64,000 nt of DNA from positions 1-64,000 of the forward strand of contig NZ_BKDJ01000003.1 of the NCBI RefSeq assembly GCF_008580665.1, read 5' to 3'. This document shows positions 49,844 to 58,388 of this stretch, piece by piece. This stretch comes from Zafaria cholistanensis. Lineage in GTDB: Bacteria; Actinomycetota; Actinomycetes; Actinomycetales; Micrococcaceae. How positions within the stretch are numbered: position 1 is the first letter of the stretch; every line of letters begins with the position of its first letter. The notes under the pieces are model-generated. The model saw only the letters and a list, made by a program, of their open reading frames with translations, had not been told where the DNA came from and ran no database searches. A program made the translations under genes and the position numbers.

Positions 49844-49868
49844 GAATCTAGGATAACGATTGTAACAA
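49844..49868 (+). promoter_or_regulatory. Promoter/operator element shared with 17066-17090
   Basis: GAATCTAGGATAACGATT with TAGGAT as -10 box, 187 bases before the KstD-like GTG at 50055. It matches the block at 17066 in 21 of 25 positions. Confidence 0.5.
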
Positions 49869-50054
49869 TGAGCCCGCAGTGTTAGCGTCATTTTGTGATG
49901 CAGGACATCCTGCGGCGTGCGTTTTACCGCTGTTGCTTACCAGGACTCGAGTGGCTGGACCCGGGCCGTTACCGCTGGGACGAAGTCCCTCGCACGCCCA
50001 CTATTGGTCCCCTGCGCCACCCTAGGCCGATTGCCGAGAACGGGGAGTGAGCAC

Positions 50055-51722
50055 GTGAACAGCACCGCAAGTGGTTCCGCCTTTGACGTGGTTGTGCTGG
50101 GGAGTGGGGCGTCGGGCCTGTGCGCGGCGTTGGCGGCGGCCGATGCGGGCGCCCGGGTCGGCGTCTTCGAAAAGGCGCCGGTTCTGGGGGGCACCACCTG
50201 CCTGTCCAGCGCGGTCGTGTGGATGCCGAACAACCGGTATGCCCGCGAACGGGGGATCCAGGACTCGCGCGCCGACGCGCTGGCCTACCTCGGGTCCCTC
50301 TCCAACGGCATGATCCTCCGCGAGTTGGCGGAGGCCTTCGTGGACACGGTCCCGGAGCTGCTGGACTGGCTCGACACCACGCCGATGCAAATGTCCCTGG
50401 TGCCGGGCTACCCCGACTACCACCCCGAGCAGCCCGGCGGCAAACCCGGCGGGGGCCGTTCACTGGAACCGCAGCTGTTCTCCCTGCACGGGTTGGGCGC
50501 GTGGGCTGGCCGCTTGGGAGGAACCCCGCGCCGCATGGTCGTGGGCGAAACTCCCATCGGCGGGGGCACCGGTTTCCTGACGCCGGAAGTGGCCCGTGAG
50601 CGGGAGGAGCAGCAGGTCGAGGGGCTGGGGCGTGCCATGGTCGCCGCGCTGCTGCAGGGATGCCTGGAGAAGGGGGTGGAGGTCCACCTCAACGAGCGCG
50701 CCGTCCAACTTCGGCTCGAGGACGGAGCCGTCCGCGGCGTCGCCCTCGAGGGGCCGCGCGGACTCCATGAGGTCGCGGCGCACCGGGGTGTCGTTCTGGC
50801 GACCGGCGGATTCGAATGGGACAAGGACTTGGCCCGCGACTTCCTGCGCGGGCCCATCACTCATCCCGCCAGCGTTCCCACGAACACCGGCGACGGGCTG
50901 CGCATGGCCATGCGCGTTGGAGCCAGCCTCGGCAACATGCGCGAGGCCTGGTGGGTTCCAGTGTGCACGTTGCCGGGAGAGAACGCGTACGGCACCCGGC
51001 CGGTGTATCTGGTCCAGCGTGAGCGAACCGTGCCGCATTCGATCATGGTGAACCGCGAGGGCAAGCGGTTCGCCAACGAGGCAGCGAACTACAACGCCAT
51101 GGGCGGGGCCTTCCACGAGTTGGATCCCACCTCCTTCGACTACCGGAACATCCCCTGCTGGGTGGTCTTCGACGCCCGAATGATGGAGCGCTTCGGCGGC
51201 TTCGGGTCCCCTCCTGGAGCCCCTGTGCCGGAGTGGATCATCCGGGCGGACACGCTCGTTGGCCTGGCCGACCGGATCGGCGTGCCGGCCGATGCGCTGG
51301 TCGGGACGGTCGAGCGGTGGAACGGGCACGCCAAGCGGGGCATCGACCCGGATTTCCGGCGCGGCGAGAGCGCGTTCGACGGGTTCGTCGGCAACCGGGA
51401 CGGGTATCCCGGAGCGGAATCCACGTTCGGGACGTTGGAGCGGGGTCCCTTCTATGCCGTGGAACTGCACAGCAGCACCTTGGGCACTAAGGGAGGCCCC
51501 CGGACAACCAGCAGGTCCGAGGTCCTCACCGTCGACGGTGAAGTGATTCCCGGCCTGTTCGCCGCCGGAAACGTCATGGCCGGTCCCACGGGCATGGTGT
51601 ACGGCGGCGCGGGCGGGACCCTCGGCCCGGGGCTGGTGTTTGGCTACCTTGCGGGACGCACGGCAGCCGGCAGGACGACGGCGGACGGGTGGCAGGCAGC
51701 CGCCGGGGCCTTTCTCGGCTAG
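50055..51722 (+). CDS. FAD-binding dehydrogenase, KstD-like
   Basis: A 555-residue flavoprotein. FDVVVLGSGASGLCAALAAA binds FAD, VFEKAPVLGGTTCLSSAVVW follows, and the C-terminus GMVYGGAGGTLGPGLVFGYLAG has the Tyr-Gly region and GxLGP that close the active site of 3-ketosteroid dehydrogenases. The resemblance to KstD is closer here than in the 21273 paralogue. GGGGAG is 7 bases before the GTG. It probably desaturates a ring next to a carbonyl. The neighbouring regulator and hairpin make it a single-gene unit. Confidence 0.87.
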   Translation: MNSTASGSAFDVVVLGSGASGLCAALAAADAGARVGVFEKAPVLGGTTCLSSAVVWMPNNRYARERGIQDSRADALAYLGSLSNGMILRELAEAFVDTVPELLDWLDTTPMQMSLVPGYPDYHPEQPGGKPGGGRSLEPQLFSLHGLGAWAGRLGGTPRRMVVGETPIGGGTGFLTPEVAREREEQQVEGLGRAMVAALLQGCLEKGVEVHLNERAVQLRLEDGAVRGVALEGPRGLHEVAAHRGVVLATGGFEWDKDLARDFLRGPITHPASVPTNTGDGLRMAMRVGASLGNMREAWWVPVCTLPGENAYGTRPVYLVQRERTVPHSIMVNREGKRFANEAANYNAMGGAFHELDPTSFDYRNIPCWVVFDARMMERFGGFGSPPGAPVPEWIIRADTLVGLADRIGVPADALVGTVERWNGHAKRGIDPDFRRGESAFDGFVGNRDGYPGAESTFGTLERGPFYAVELHSSTLGTKGGPRTTSRSEVLTVDGEVIPGLFAAGNVMAGPTGMVYGGAGGTLGPGLVFGYLAGRTAAGRTTADGWQAAAGAFLG

Positions 51723-51738
51723 GCTGCCACGGCAGGGA

Positions 51739-51774
51739 CCGAAGGTCCGCACCGCGAACGGTGCAGACCTTCGG
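51739..51774. terminator. Bidirectional terminator
   Basis: Outer arms 51739-51747 and 51766-51774 plus an inner 5-bp helix, located between the convergent KstD-like and MFS genes. Confidence 0.75.
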
Positions 51775-51869
51775 CATGCGGACACCCGACGAGGAAGCCC
51801 GGCACCGGGTAACCGCACGGCACCCGGTGCCGGAGGGCAGGACTTGGGCTGGGGGAAGGGTGGCGCCGA

Positions 51870-53135
51870 TCAGCGGCGCGCGGCGTAGTCCAGGAGCTCA
51901 TCGTCGACCGAGAGCGGGCTCCGCAGCAGCATCCCGCCCAGCACGATGCCCATCGCCGCCGCGACGAGGAAGCAGAACGGCGCCGTCCACCCGCCGGTCC
52001 AGTCGCGGAGGAGACCCACGACCAGCGGGCCGGCGACGGAGATCAGCGCTCCGTTCCCCTGCACGAAACCGCTCAGCGCAGCGGTTGTGGCCGGAGTCCG
52101 GGTCCGGGCGTTTATCAACGCGAGCATCACGGGAAACAGGCCCGTGCCCGAGGCCGAGACGAGGACCCAGAGGGGCGTCAGGAAGCCGGGCGAGATCATC
52201 AGGCCAGCGTAGCCGGCGACGAACAAGGCCGCCCCGATGTAGGCGAGCACGCCGGGGGTGCGCATCCGGAGGGCGATCGCGGGAACAACCAGCGCCAGCG
52301 GGCCAGCCGTCACGGCGTATGCGGACAGCAGGATGCCGGCCTCCACGCTGGAGGTGCCTGCGGTGTCCACCAGGATCTCCGGCAACCAGGCCAGCATCGC
52401 GTATCCGTTGAGCGCGGACAGCCCGTGCATCAGCATCAGCCCCCAAGCCACGCGCGAACGCCACAGTCCTGCGCCGGCGGCGGGGGCGCTGGAGACCGCC
52501 GCTGAAGCATCCTCGTCCTGCCCGTCCCGGGACCTGCCCCTGAGGGTCAGTGCGATCCACGGAGGCGCGGCGACCGCCGCGGCGATGCCCCAGACCATGA
52601 GCGAGTTCCTCCAGCCTGCCGCGTCCGCAACCATCGGCGAGACGGTGCCCGGAATGGCCGTACTGACGGAGAACAGCATGGCGTAGATGCTGGTCATCAG
52701 GGCGATCCGGTCGGGGAAGTATTTCTTCACCAGCGCCGGCAGCAGGACGTTGCCGACGCCCATGGAGAGCATCGCCACGGTGCTGCCCACCAGCAGTTGC
52801 GCGAAGTCGCCGGCCCACGAGCGGACCATGTGCCCGGCGAACATGCCGGCGCAGGCCAGGACCAGGTTCGTTTCCAGCCGGATCCAACGGGCGATGACCG
52901 GCCCCAGCAGGCCCCCGGTTGCCAGCATCAAGGGAGGAAGCATGCCGACGACGCCCAGGGCGACATCGCTCAGCGGCACGTCAGCATTGATCCGGCCGAC
53001 GATCGGCGACATGGCGGTGACCGCCGAGCGCAGGTTGAGCGCGACCAGCACGATGCCGGTGAGGGCGAGGACCCTGCCCGCCCAGACGGGCCGCAACTTT
53101 GGGGCGCTGCTCGGAGACGCCGTTCCACCACTCAA
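51870..53135 (-). CDS. MFS transporter, CynX/NimT type
   Basis: A 421-residue carrier with about twelve hydrophobic segments. VALNLRSAVTAMSPIVGRI is the family's first-helix motif; NARTRTPATTAALSGFVQGNGALI matches the late conserved region. The start is a TTG at 53135 with a perfect AGGAGG 5 bases upstream. It is the last gene of the minus-strand operon from 56694, after a 140-base gap. Because it accompanies degradative genes, it may import or export a pathway acid. Confidence 0.78.
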   Translation of the reverse strand: MSGGTASPSSAPKLRPVWAGRVLALTGIVLVALNLRSAVTAMSPIVGRINADVPLSDVALGVVGMLPPLMLATGGLLGPVIARWIRLETNLVLACAGMFAGHMVRSWAGDFAQLLVGSTVAMLSMGVGNVLLPALVKKYFPDRIALMTSIYAMLFSVSTAIPGTVSPMVADAAGWRNSLMVWGIAAAVAAPPWIALTLRGRSRDGQDEDASAAVSSAPAAGAGLWRSRVAWGLMLMHGLSALNGYAMLAWLPEILVDTAGTSSVEAGILLSAYAVTAGPLALVVPAIALRMRTPGVLAYIGAALFVAGYAGLMISPGFLTPLWVLVSASGTGLFPVMLALINARTRTPATTAALSGFVQGNGALISVAGPLVVGLLRDWTGGWTAPFCFLVAAAMGIVLGGMLLRSPLSVDDELLDYAARR

Positions 53136-53275
53136 AGCTGCCTCCTGGGGCTCGGGCCGACGTGCTGCCGCACGAAGCGGGCGGCGGCCGCTATGGACAT
53201 CGGAGTCCGAAGCAGCCGCCGCGGGGCGCCGGCGGTTCCCCCGCCAGCCGCAGCTGTAACGCAGTACTTTGCTGG

Positions 53276-54049
53276 CTAGCTGCCGGTCCAGACCGGAACG
53301 CGCTTTTCGACGAAGGCCCGGGCCCCCTCCGCGGCGTCGTTGGACTTGCGGATGGGGTCGACGAATTCGTGCTGGCGGGCGAACTTCTCCCCGACCGGCC
53401 AGTCGACGGACTCCACCATGATCCGCTTGGAGGTGGCCAGCGCCAGCGGGGCGTTCCTAGCGATCTCCTCGGCAAGCTCCAGCGCCGTGTCCAAGGCCGC
53501 CCCGGGGGCGGTCACCCGGTTCACCAGGTGCAGTTCGCCGGCCTCGACCGCCGGAAGCATCCGTCCGGTGAGTACCAGTTCCATGGCGTAGTGGTAGGGG
53601 AGCCGGTGCTGCAGGCGCAGCAGGCCGCCGGCATTCGCGGTCAGCCCACGCTTGACCTCCGGCAGCCCGAAGATCGCGTTGTCCGCCGCGACGATCAGGT
53701 CGCAGGCCAGCGCAATCTCGAACCCGCCACCGAGGGCGTAGCCTTCGACCGCGGCAATGAGCGGCTTGCGCGGCGGACGCTGGACCAGTCCGGCGAAGCC
53801 GCGGTCCGGCACGATGGGAATCTCGCCCCGGGCGAACCCCTTCAGGTCCATGCCGGCGCAGAAGGTGCCTCCCGCTCCGGTGATGACGCCGAGGCTGAGG
53901 TCCGGGCGGCTGTCGAGAATCTCAAAGGCCTCGGCGAGTTCCTCGGAGAGCTGGAGGGACATGGCGTTTTTCGCCCGCGGACGGTTCAGCGTCAGGATCA
54001 GGACCCGGCCGCGTTCCTCGATGATCAGGGGCTGTTCCTCGCGGCTCAT
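53276..54049 (-). CDS. Enoyl-CoA hydratase/isomerase
   Basis: A 257-residue crotonase. AFCAGMDLKGF-like loop (TFCAGMDLKGF), GGGFEIALACDLI with one catalytic Glu and FGLPEVKRGLTANAGG with the second, then HRLPYHYAMELVLTG. Both acids are present, so hydration or isomerisation of enoyl-CoA is expected; it resembles carnitinyl-CoA-dehydratase-like members. The ATG overlaps the F420:NADP oxidoreductase stop by 4 bases. Confidence 0.88.
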   Translation of the reverse strand: MSREEQPLIIEERGRVLILTLNRPRAKNAMSLQLSEELAEAFEILDSRPDLSLGVITGAGGTFCAGMDLKGFARGEIPIVPDRGFAGLVQRPPRKPLIAAVEGYALGGGFEIALACDLIVAADNAIFGLPEVKRGLTANAGGLLRLQHRLPYHYAMELVLTGRMLPAVEAGELHLVNRVTAPGAALDTALELAEEIARNAPLALATSKRIMVESVDWPVGEKFARQHEFVDPIRKSNDAAEGARAFVEKRVPVWTGS

Positions 54050-54714
54050 GCATGCCCCCCGACGCCGGTGATGGCCAGGCCCGAGCGGGTCTTGTAGTTC
54101 TTGTTGATGTTGATCAGCACGGCGGTGAGCGGTTCCAGCTGCCGCGCCAGCCGCAGGGCCCCGGCGTCGATGCCCCGCTTGCCGGTGACGGCCGCGGCGA
54201 GGTCCATGACCAGATCCTTCGCCTGGGGGTTGTCGCCGCAGACCAGGATGTCCTCGTGGCTGAGTGGGCCTTCGTTCTTCCACAGCGAGAGCGCCGCAAC
54301 GTGGTGGAAGGAGCCGACGACGGCGGCGTCCGGCACGATCCGCTGGGCCTCCTCGGCGGCGCTCTCCTGAAGCGTCAGCCCGTACGGGCCGTCCTGGTCG
54401 AAGCCGAGCGGGTTCACGCAACTGATGACGGTCTTCCCGCGCAGTTCCGACGCCAGCGAGGTGACAAGTGCCGCGTGGCCGTCCCAGGGAACCGCCAGCA
54501 GAACGACGTCGGATGTCGCGGCCGCGACGGAGTTCTCCGCTCCGCCAATGGTTGCCGCTCCGCCGATCTTCGCCGCGATTTCCGCGGACTTTTCGGCCGC
54601 CCGCGCGGCATCGCGCGAACCGATCGTGACGGTGTGCCCGGCCATGGCCAAGCGGTAGGCGAGGCCCCGTCCCTGCGGGCCGGTGCCCCCGATGACTGCG
54701 ATTTTGTGCGTCAT
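54046..54714 (-). CDS. F420-dependent NADP oxidoreductase (NPDR)
   Basis: A 222-residue enzyme that moves hydride between NADPH and coenzyme F420. The N-terminal IAVIGGTGPQGRGLAYRLAMAGH is the NADP-binding motif with the family's TGPQG; IGSRDAARA binds the phosphate; VVGSFHHVAALSL and CGDNPQAKDLVMDLA are typical. It would supply F420H2 to LLM or PPOX-fold enzymes encoded in this island, or reoxidise it. Located inside a beta-oxidation operon, coupled to the crotonase. Confidence 0.87.
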   Translation of the reverse strand: MTHKIAVIGGTGPQGRGLAYRLAMAGHTVTIGSRDAARAAEKSAEIAAKIGGAATIGGAENSVAAATSDVVLLAVPWDGHAALVTSLASELRGKTVISCVNPLGFDQDGPYGLTLQESAAEEAQRIVPDAAVVGSFHHVAALSLWKNEGPLSHEDILVCGDNPQAKDLVMDLAAAVTGKRGIDAGALRLARQLEPLTAVLININKNYKTRSGLAITGVGGHA

Positions 54715-54735
54715 GTCTTCTTCCGTTCTCGGGCT

Positions 54736-55494
54736 TTAGCGCGGAGCCATGCGAATGGCGCCATCGAGCCTGATGGTCTCGCCGTTGAGCATGGGGTTGC
54801 TGATGATGTGCTGGGCCAGGGAGGCGTATTCCTCCGGGACTCCGAGCCGGCTCGGGTGGGGGATGCTCTGGGCCAGCGAGTCGCGGACGTTTTCCGGCAG
54901 GCGCGCCAGGATCGGCGTATCGAAGAGGCCCGGGGCGATGGTCGTGACACGGATGTGCTTGCTGGCGAGGTCTCGGGCCGCCACCAGGGTCATCCCGACG
55001 ATGCCCGCCTTGGCCGAGGCATAAGGGATCTGGCCGATCTGGCCCTCGTAGGCGGCCACGGAGGCGGTCAGGATGCACACGCCGCGTTCGCCGTCGACGT
55101 CCTCGTTTTTCGCCATGCGTGCCGCGGCCAGCCGCAGCACGTTGAACGTTCCAATGAGGTTGGTCCGCACGACGGCCTCGTAGGCTTCGAGGGAGCCCGG
55201 GTTGCCGTCGCGGTCGACCAGGCGCACTGCGCCGCCGCGGCCGGCGCAGTGCACCAGGGCGCGCAGCGGCGCCAGGTTCTCGGCGGCGTCCAGGGCCTCG
55301 TTGACGCTGTCCGGATCCGTGACGTCGGCGGCCACGAAGGTGGCCCCAAGCTCGGCGGCGACCTGCGCGCCGGCGGAGGAGGGCAGATCGAGGATGACGA
55401 CCTTGGCGCCCTCTCCGGTAAGGCGGCGGACCGTTGCCGCCCCGAGCCCGGAGGCGCCTCCGGTGACGATCGCGGATGCTCCGTTGATATCCAT
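54736..55494 (-). CDS. SDR, 3-hydroxyacyl-CoA dehydrogenase type II-like
   Basis: A 252-residue SDR. IVTGGASGLGAATVRRL, CAGRGGAVR, and YASAKAG with Tyr and Lys; the RSxxxIGTFNVLRLAAARM region and ERGVCILTASVAAYEGQIGQ closely follow 17-beta-HSD10/3-hydroxy-2-methylbutyryl-CoA dehydrogenases. It would perform the hydroxyacyl-CoA oxidation between the crotonase and the thiolase of the same operon. GGAGAAAAGCC precedes the ATG. Confidence 0.87.
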   Translation of the reverse strand: MDINGASAIVTGGASGLGAATVRRLTGEGAKVVILDLPSSAGAQVAAELGATFVAADVTDPDSVNEALDAAENLAPLRALVHCAGRGGAVRLVDRDGNPGSLEAYEAVVRTNLIGTFNVLRLAAARMAKNEDVDGERGVCILTASVAAYEGQIGQIPYASAKAGIVGMTLVAARDLASKHIRVTTIAPGLFDTPILARLPENVRDSLAQSIPHPSRLGVPEEYASLAQHIISNPMLNGETIRLDGAIRMAPR

Positions 55495-55515
55495 GGCTTT
55501 TCTCCTGCCGGGTTG

Positions 55516-56694
55516 TTAGAGACGTTCGATGATGGTCGCGTTGGCCATGCCGCCGGCTTCGCACATGAGCTGAAGTCCGTAGCGTTGCCCGTTGTCCTCC
55601 AGCGCGTGCAGCATTGTGGTGAGCAGCCGCGTTCCCGAGGCGCCGAGAGGGTGGCCGAGGGCAATGGCGCCTCCGCGCGGGTTGATCTTTTCGATGTCGG
55701 CGTTGAAATGGCTCTGCCAGGCGAGCGGAACCGGCGCGAAGGCCTCGTTGATCTCGATATGGTCCATCCGGTCCAGCGTCATGCCCGAACGGGACAGGAT
55801 CTTTTCCGTTGCCGGAATGGGTGCGGTGAGCATCAGCAGCGGGTCGTCCCCGACCGCGCTCATGGCATGGACCCGTGCGCGGGGCGCGAGGCCCAGTGCG
55901 CGCGCCTTGCGCTCGCTTACCATCAGGACCACGGTGGCCGAGTCCGCCAGCTGGGACGAGTTCCCGGCGGTGACGGACCAGTTGACCTGGGGGAAGCGCG
56001 CACCGAGCTCCGGGCTCTCGAAGACGGGCTTGAGTCCCGCGAGGCGTTCGGCGGTGGTGTCCGGCCGGGGAGTCTCGTCGCGGGTGACGAGGGTGCCGTC
56101 CGGGGCTTGCGCCGGGACGATTTCCCGTTCGAAGAATCCGGCCGAGGCATGCGCGAGCCGGTGGGACCGGGCGGCGTACTCGTCCTGGGCCTCGCGGCTG
56201 ATTCCGTACTTGGCCGCCACCAGCTCGGCCGCGACGCCTTGGGAAACCAGGCCCGGGGCAAAGCGGGCGGTGACCGTGGGCCCGAAGGGATCGGCGCCGG
56301 CCCGCGCCGAGCCCATGGGCACCCGGCTCATGGACTCGATGCCGCCGGCAATGACCATGTCGTAGGCTCCGGCCAGGATTCCCTGTGCGGCAAAATGGAT
56401 CGCCTGTTGGGACGAGCCGCACTTGCGGTCGATCGTGGCCGAGGGGACATGGGCGGGATATCCTGCGGCCAGCCAGGCCATGCGCCCGGGTGTGGCGGAT
56501 TGCTCCCCGGTTTGCGAGACGCAGCCGACGAGCACGTCATCGACGGCTCCGGGGTCGATTCCGGTGCGCTCGACCAGCGCGGCCAGCGCTTGGGCGAGCA
56601 GGTCCACCGGGTGGATTTCGGCGAGTGCTCCGCCGGCGCGCCCCCGTCCCGTGGGAGTGCGCAGCGCGTCGACGATCAGGGCTTCAGCAGTCAT
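55516..56694 (-). CDS. Acetyl-CoA acyltransferase (thiolase)
   Basis: A 392-residue thiolase. The nucleophile is in DRKCGSSQQAIH (about residue 89); INEAFAPVPL, GHPLGASG and LMCEAGGMANA complete the active site. CGSSQQ instead of CGSG is typical of SCP2-like/steroid or branched-substrate thiolases. AAGGAGG is 7 bases before the ATG. It is the first gene of the minus-strand operon that also carries SDR, F420:NADP oxidoreductase, crotonase and a carrier. Confidence 0.9.
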   Translation of the reverse strand: MTAEALIVDALRTPTGRGRAGGALAEIHPVDLLAQALAALVERTGIDPGAVDDVLVGCVSQTGEQSATPGRMAWLAAGYPAHVPSATIDRKCGSSQQAIHFAAQGILAGAYDMVIAGGIESMSRVPMGSARAGADPFGPTVTARFAPGLVSQGVAAELVAAKYGISREAQDEYAARSHRLAHASAGFFEREIVPAQAPDGTLVTRDETPRPDTTAERLAGLKPVFESPELGARFPQVNWSVTAGNSSQLADSATVVLMVSERKARALGLAPRARVHAMSAVGDDPLLMLTAPIPATEKILSRSGMTLDRMDHIEINEAFAPVPLAWQSHFNADIEKINPRGGAIALGHPLGASGTRLLTTMLHALEDNGQRYGLQLMCEAGGMANATIIERL

Positions 56695-56715
56695 GGGTCA
56701 ACCTCCTTCCTATTG

Positions 56716-56732
56716 CTTATCATGATTGTCAT
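56716..56732. promoter_or_regulatory. ATCATGAT operator of the thiolase operon
   Basis: The palindrome ATCATGAT (56719-56726) is in CTTATCATGATTGTCAT, 25 bases before the thiolase ATG on the minus strand. Its context ACAATCATGAT equals that at 47338. Confidence 0.5.
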
Positions 56733-56871
56733 GGTGGGGGCAATGGGAATTGATCGTTGGCGCTACCGGGCGGCGTCCGAAAAGACTGGAGGGTGCTGAG
56801 TAAAGCGCGCTTGGGGGCTGCGGTGCCGAGATGGATCCGCCGCGACGCTGGCCCTATTCCATACAAATGGT

Positions 56872-56877
56872 TATAAT
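56872..56877 (+). promoter_or_regulatory. -10 box TATAAT of the SnoaL-like gene
   Basis: A consensus TATAAT in an AT-rich island 120 bases before the ATG at 56997. No convincing -35 box is seen. The 302-base divergent gap 56695-56996 holds only this and the operator at 56716. Confidence 0.45.
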
Positions 56878-56996
56878 GAAATTGCTGACTCTCTCCCGGA
56901 TTCAGGCCCTCTCCCGTGTTTGGGGGTTCTGCGGAGAGGCAGGCCGAAATGCTTCGCTATTCATCAGGGCGGTCAAGGAAAACCAAGGAGCGGCAC

Positions 56997-57560
56997 ATGG
57001 GAGAAAAAATGTCGATCGAGGACCGGATCCGGCGGCTGGAAGATCGGGCGGCGATCCAGGAGCTCGCTGTCCTGTACGGGTTCATCATGGATGAGCGCGA
57101 CGAGGCCGGGATCCGCCAGATCTTCGCCACGGACGCCACACTGCGCTCGCAGGACGGCGTGTTTGCCGCCACCGGCATCGAGGAGATCGTCCAGACGTAC
57201 CTGGGGCGCTTCGCCGCTCTCGGCCCCACGAACCACTACAGCCACGGACACGTCGTGCGCTTCGACGACGCCGACCCGGACACCGCGACCGGCCTGCTGG
57301 CCTCTCACGCCGAGGTGGCCCGCAACGGCGTCGCCATGCAGGTTGCCCTGAGGTACAAGGACACCTATCGTCGCGTGAACGGCAAATGGCAGTTCGCCGA
57401 CCGGCTGATGTCCTACATGTACTACCTGCCGGCAACCGAATACGCCGAGGGCCTTGCCGACCGCAACAGCGTGCGCGCCTACGGCGACCACCGTCCGGCG
57501 GACTGGCCCGAGTCACTCTACTCGGAGAGCGGCAGCGACTGGCTCAAGGCTTATCTCTGA
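56997..57560 (+). CDS. SnoaL-like (NTF2-fold) protein
   Basis: A 187-residue protein. IEDRIRRLEDRAAIQELAVLYGFIMDERDEAGIRQIF is the standard N-terminal helix pair of the family; NHYSHGHVVRFDDADPDTATG and RVNGKWQFADRLMSYMYYLPA form the sheet. CAAGGAG is 6 bases before the ATG. Longer than the two other SnoaL-like proteins by a C-terminal extension (YSESGSDWLKAYL). Possibly an isomerase or hydratase of a cyclic intermediate. Confidence 0.75.
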   Translation: MGEKMSIEDRIRRLEDRAAIQELAVLYGFIMDERDEAGIRQIFATDATLRSQDGVFAATGIEEIVQTYLGRFAALGPTNHYSHGHVVRFDDADPDTATGLLASHAEVARNGVAMQVALRYKDTYRRVNGKWQFADRLMSYMYYLPATEYAEGLADRNSVRAYGDHRPADWPESLYSESGSDWLKAYL

Positions 57561-57581
57561 GACCGCTGGGGGTTCGCTGAT

Positions 57582-57624
57582 GGGAGCAGGGCCCGTGGCG
57601 GAAGCCGCCACGGGCCCTGCTTCC
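57582..57624. terminator. Bidirectional terminator (16-bp perfect core)
   Basis: Core arms 57586-57601 and 57605-57620, extending outward with further pairs, loop of 3 bases. It separates the convergent SnoaL-like and GntR genes. Confidence 0.88.
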
Positions 57625-57644
57625 GCCGGAGCGTTCCGGAACAG

Positions 57645-58388
57645 CTATCGGATGGTCCAGGAAATCGGTGTATCCAACAGTTCCGGATACTTTCGCTCCG
57701 CGTAGCGTGCGTACGCGGAGATGTGCTCGTGCATGGCCGCGGCGGAAGCGGCGGGATCACGCGCGGCGATCGCCTCGTAGATGTTGGAGTGGGCCTCGTA
57801 CACAGCGGTCCGCCGGTGCTCCGGATAGTCGATGCCAATGGCGCTTCCATCGAGCATTCCCAGGAGCGACTCCACCAGGTAGCCGAACATGGCATTGCCC
57901 GAGCCGTGGGCGATGATGTCGTGGAAACGCTTGTTCATCTCCAGGAACTCGGACTCGTCGCCGATCTGCTCGCCCATATGCTCCACGCTGTGCTTGAGCT
58001 CGGTAAGCTGCTGTTCGCTCATTCGGGACGCGGCCAGTTGGGCCATCATCGGTTCCAGGCCCGCCCGGGACTCCGCGATGGTGCGGAACGGGGCGTTCTC
58101 AAACTGCAGCAGCAGCGTCAGCGCGGTGGCCAGGCCGCTCCCGTCGGGTTGCTGGACCACCGGACCGCCGCCCGGGCCCGGCTTGAGGGCAATGACGCCT
58201 TGGAGTTCCAGGAAGCGCAGCGACTCGCGCAGCGTTCCCCGCCCGATCTGGTAATTTTCCAGCATGGCCCGCTCCGGCGGGAGGCGGTCGCCGACGGTGT
58301 TGCCGCGGCGCTGGATGTCCGCGACGATCCGCTGGGCGACCAGCACGGCCGTCTTTTGGGGACGCATCGATGGCTGGGTCATGGACAT
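57645..58388 (-). CDS. GntR-family regulator (FCD type), paralogue B
   Basis: A 247-residue regulator almost identical in its DNA-binding part to that at 49077: both have RPQKTAVLVAQRIVADIQRR, GRGTLRESLRFLELQG and KPGPGGGPVVQQPDGSG. The FCD domain has LEPMMAQLAASRMSEQQ, NKRFHDIIAHGSGN and MHEHI. The ATG overlaps the stop of the CoA-transferase gene (TGATG), so it is made with that enzyme. The two paralogues must recognise the same or very similar DNA, while small FCD differences may give different ligands. Confidence 0.9.
   Translation of the reverse strand: MSMTQPSMRPQKTAVLVAQRIVADIQRRGNTVGDRLPPERAMLENYQIGRGTLRESLRFLELQGVIALKPGPGGGPVVQQPDGSGLATALTLLLQFENAPFRTIAESRAGLEPMMAQLAASRMSEQQLTELKHSVEHMGEQIGDESEFLEMNKRFHDIIAHGSGNAMFGYLVESLLGMLDGSAIGIDYPEHRRTAVYEAHSNIYEAIAARDPAASAAAMHEHISAYARYAERKYPELLDTPISWTIR

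Noticed and set aside
49917-50054. An N-terminal extension of the KstD-like protein
   Set aside because: The FAD motif starts directly after the GTG at 50055, which has a good GGGGAG; the upstream part has no ribosome site.
53276-56422. A 1048-codon minus-strand frame covering four genes
   Set aside because: Only its last 257 codons (the crotonase) are real; upstream it crosses the F420:NADP oxidoreductase, SDR and thiolase in a wrong frame.
54052-56799. A 915-codon plus-strand frame
   Set aside because: Antisense to a clear four-gene operon; composition is Gly/Arg/Asp-rich with no domain.
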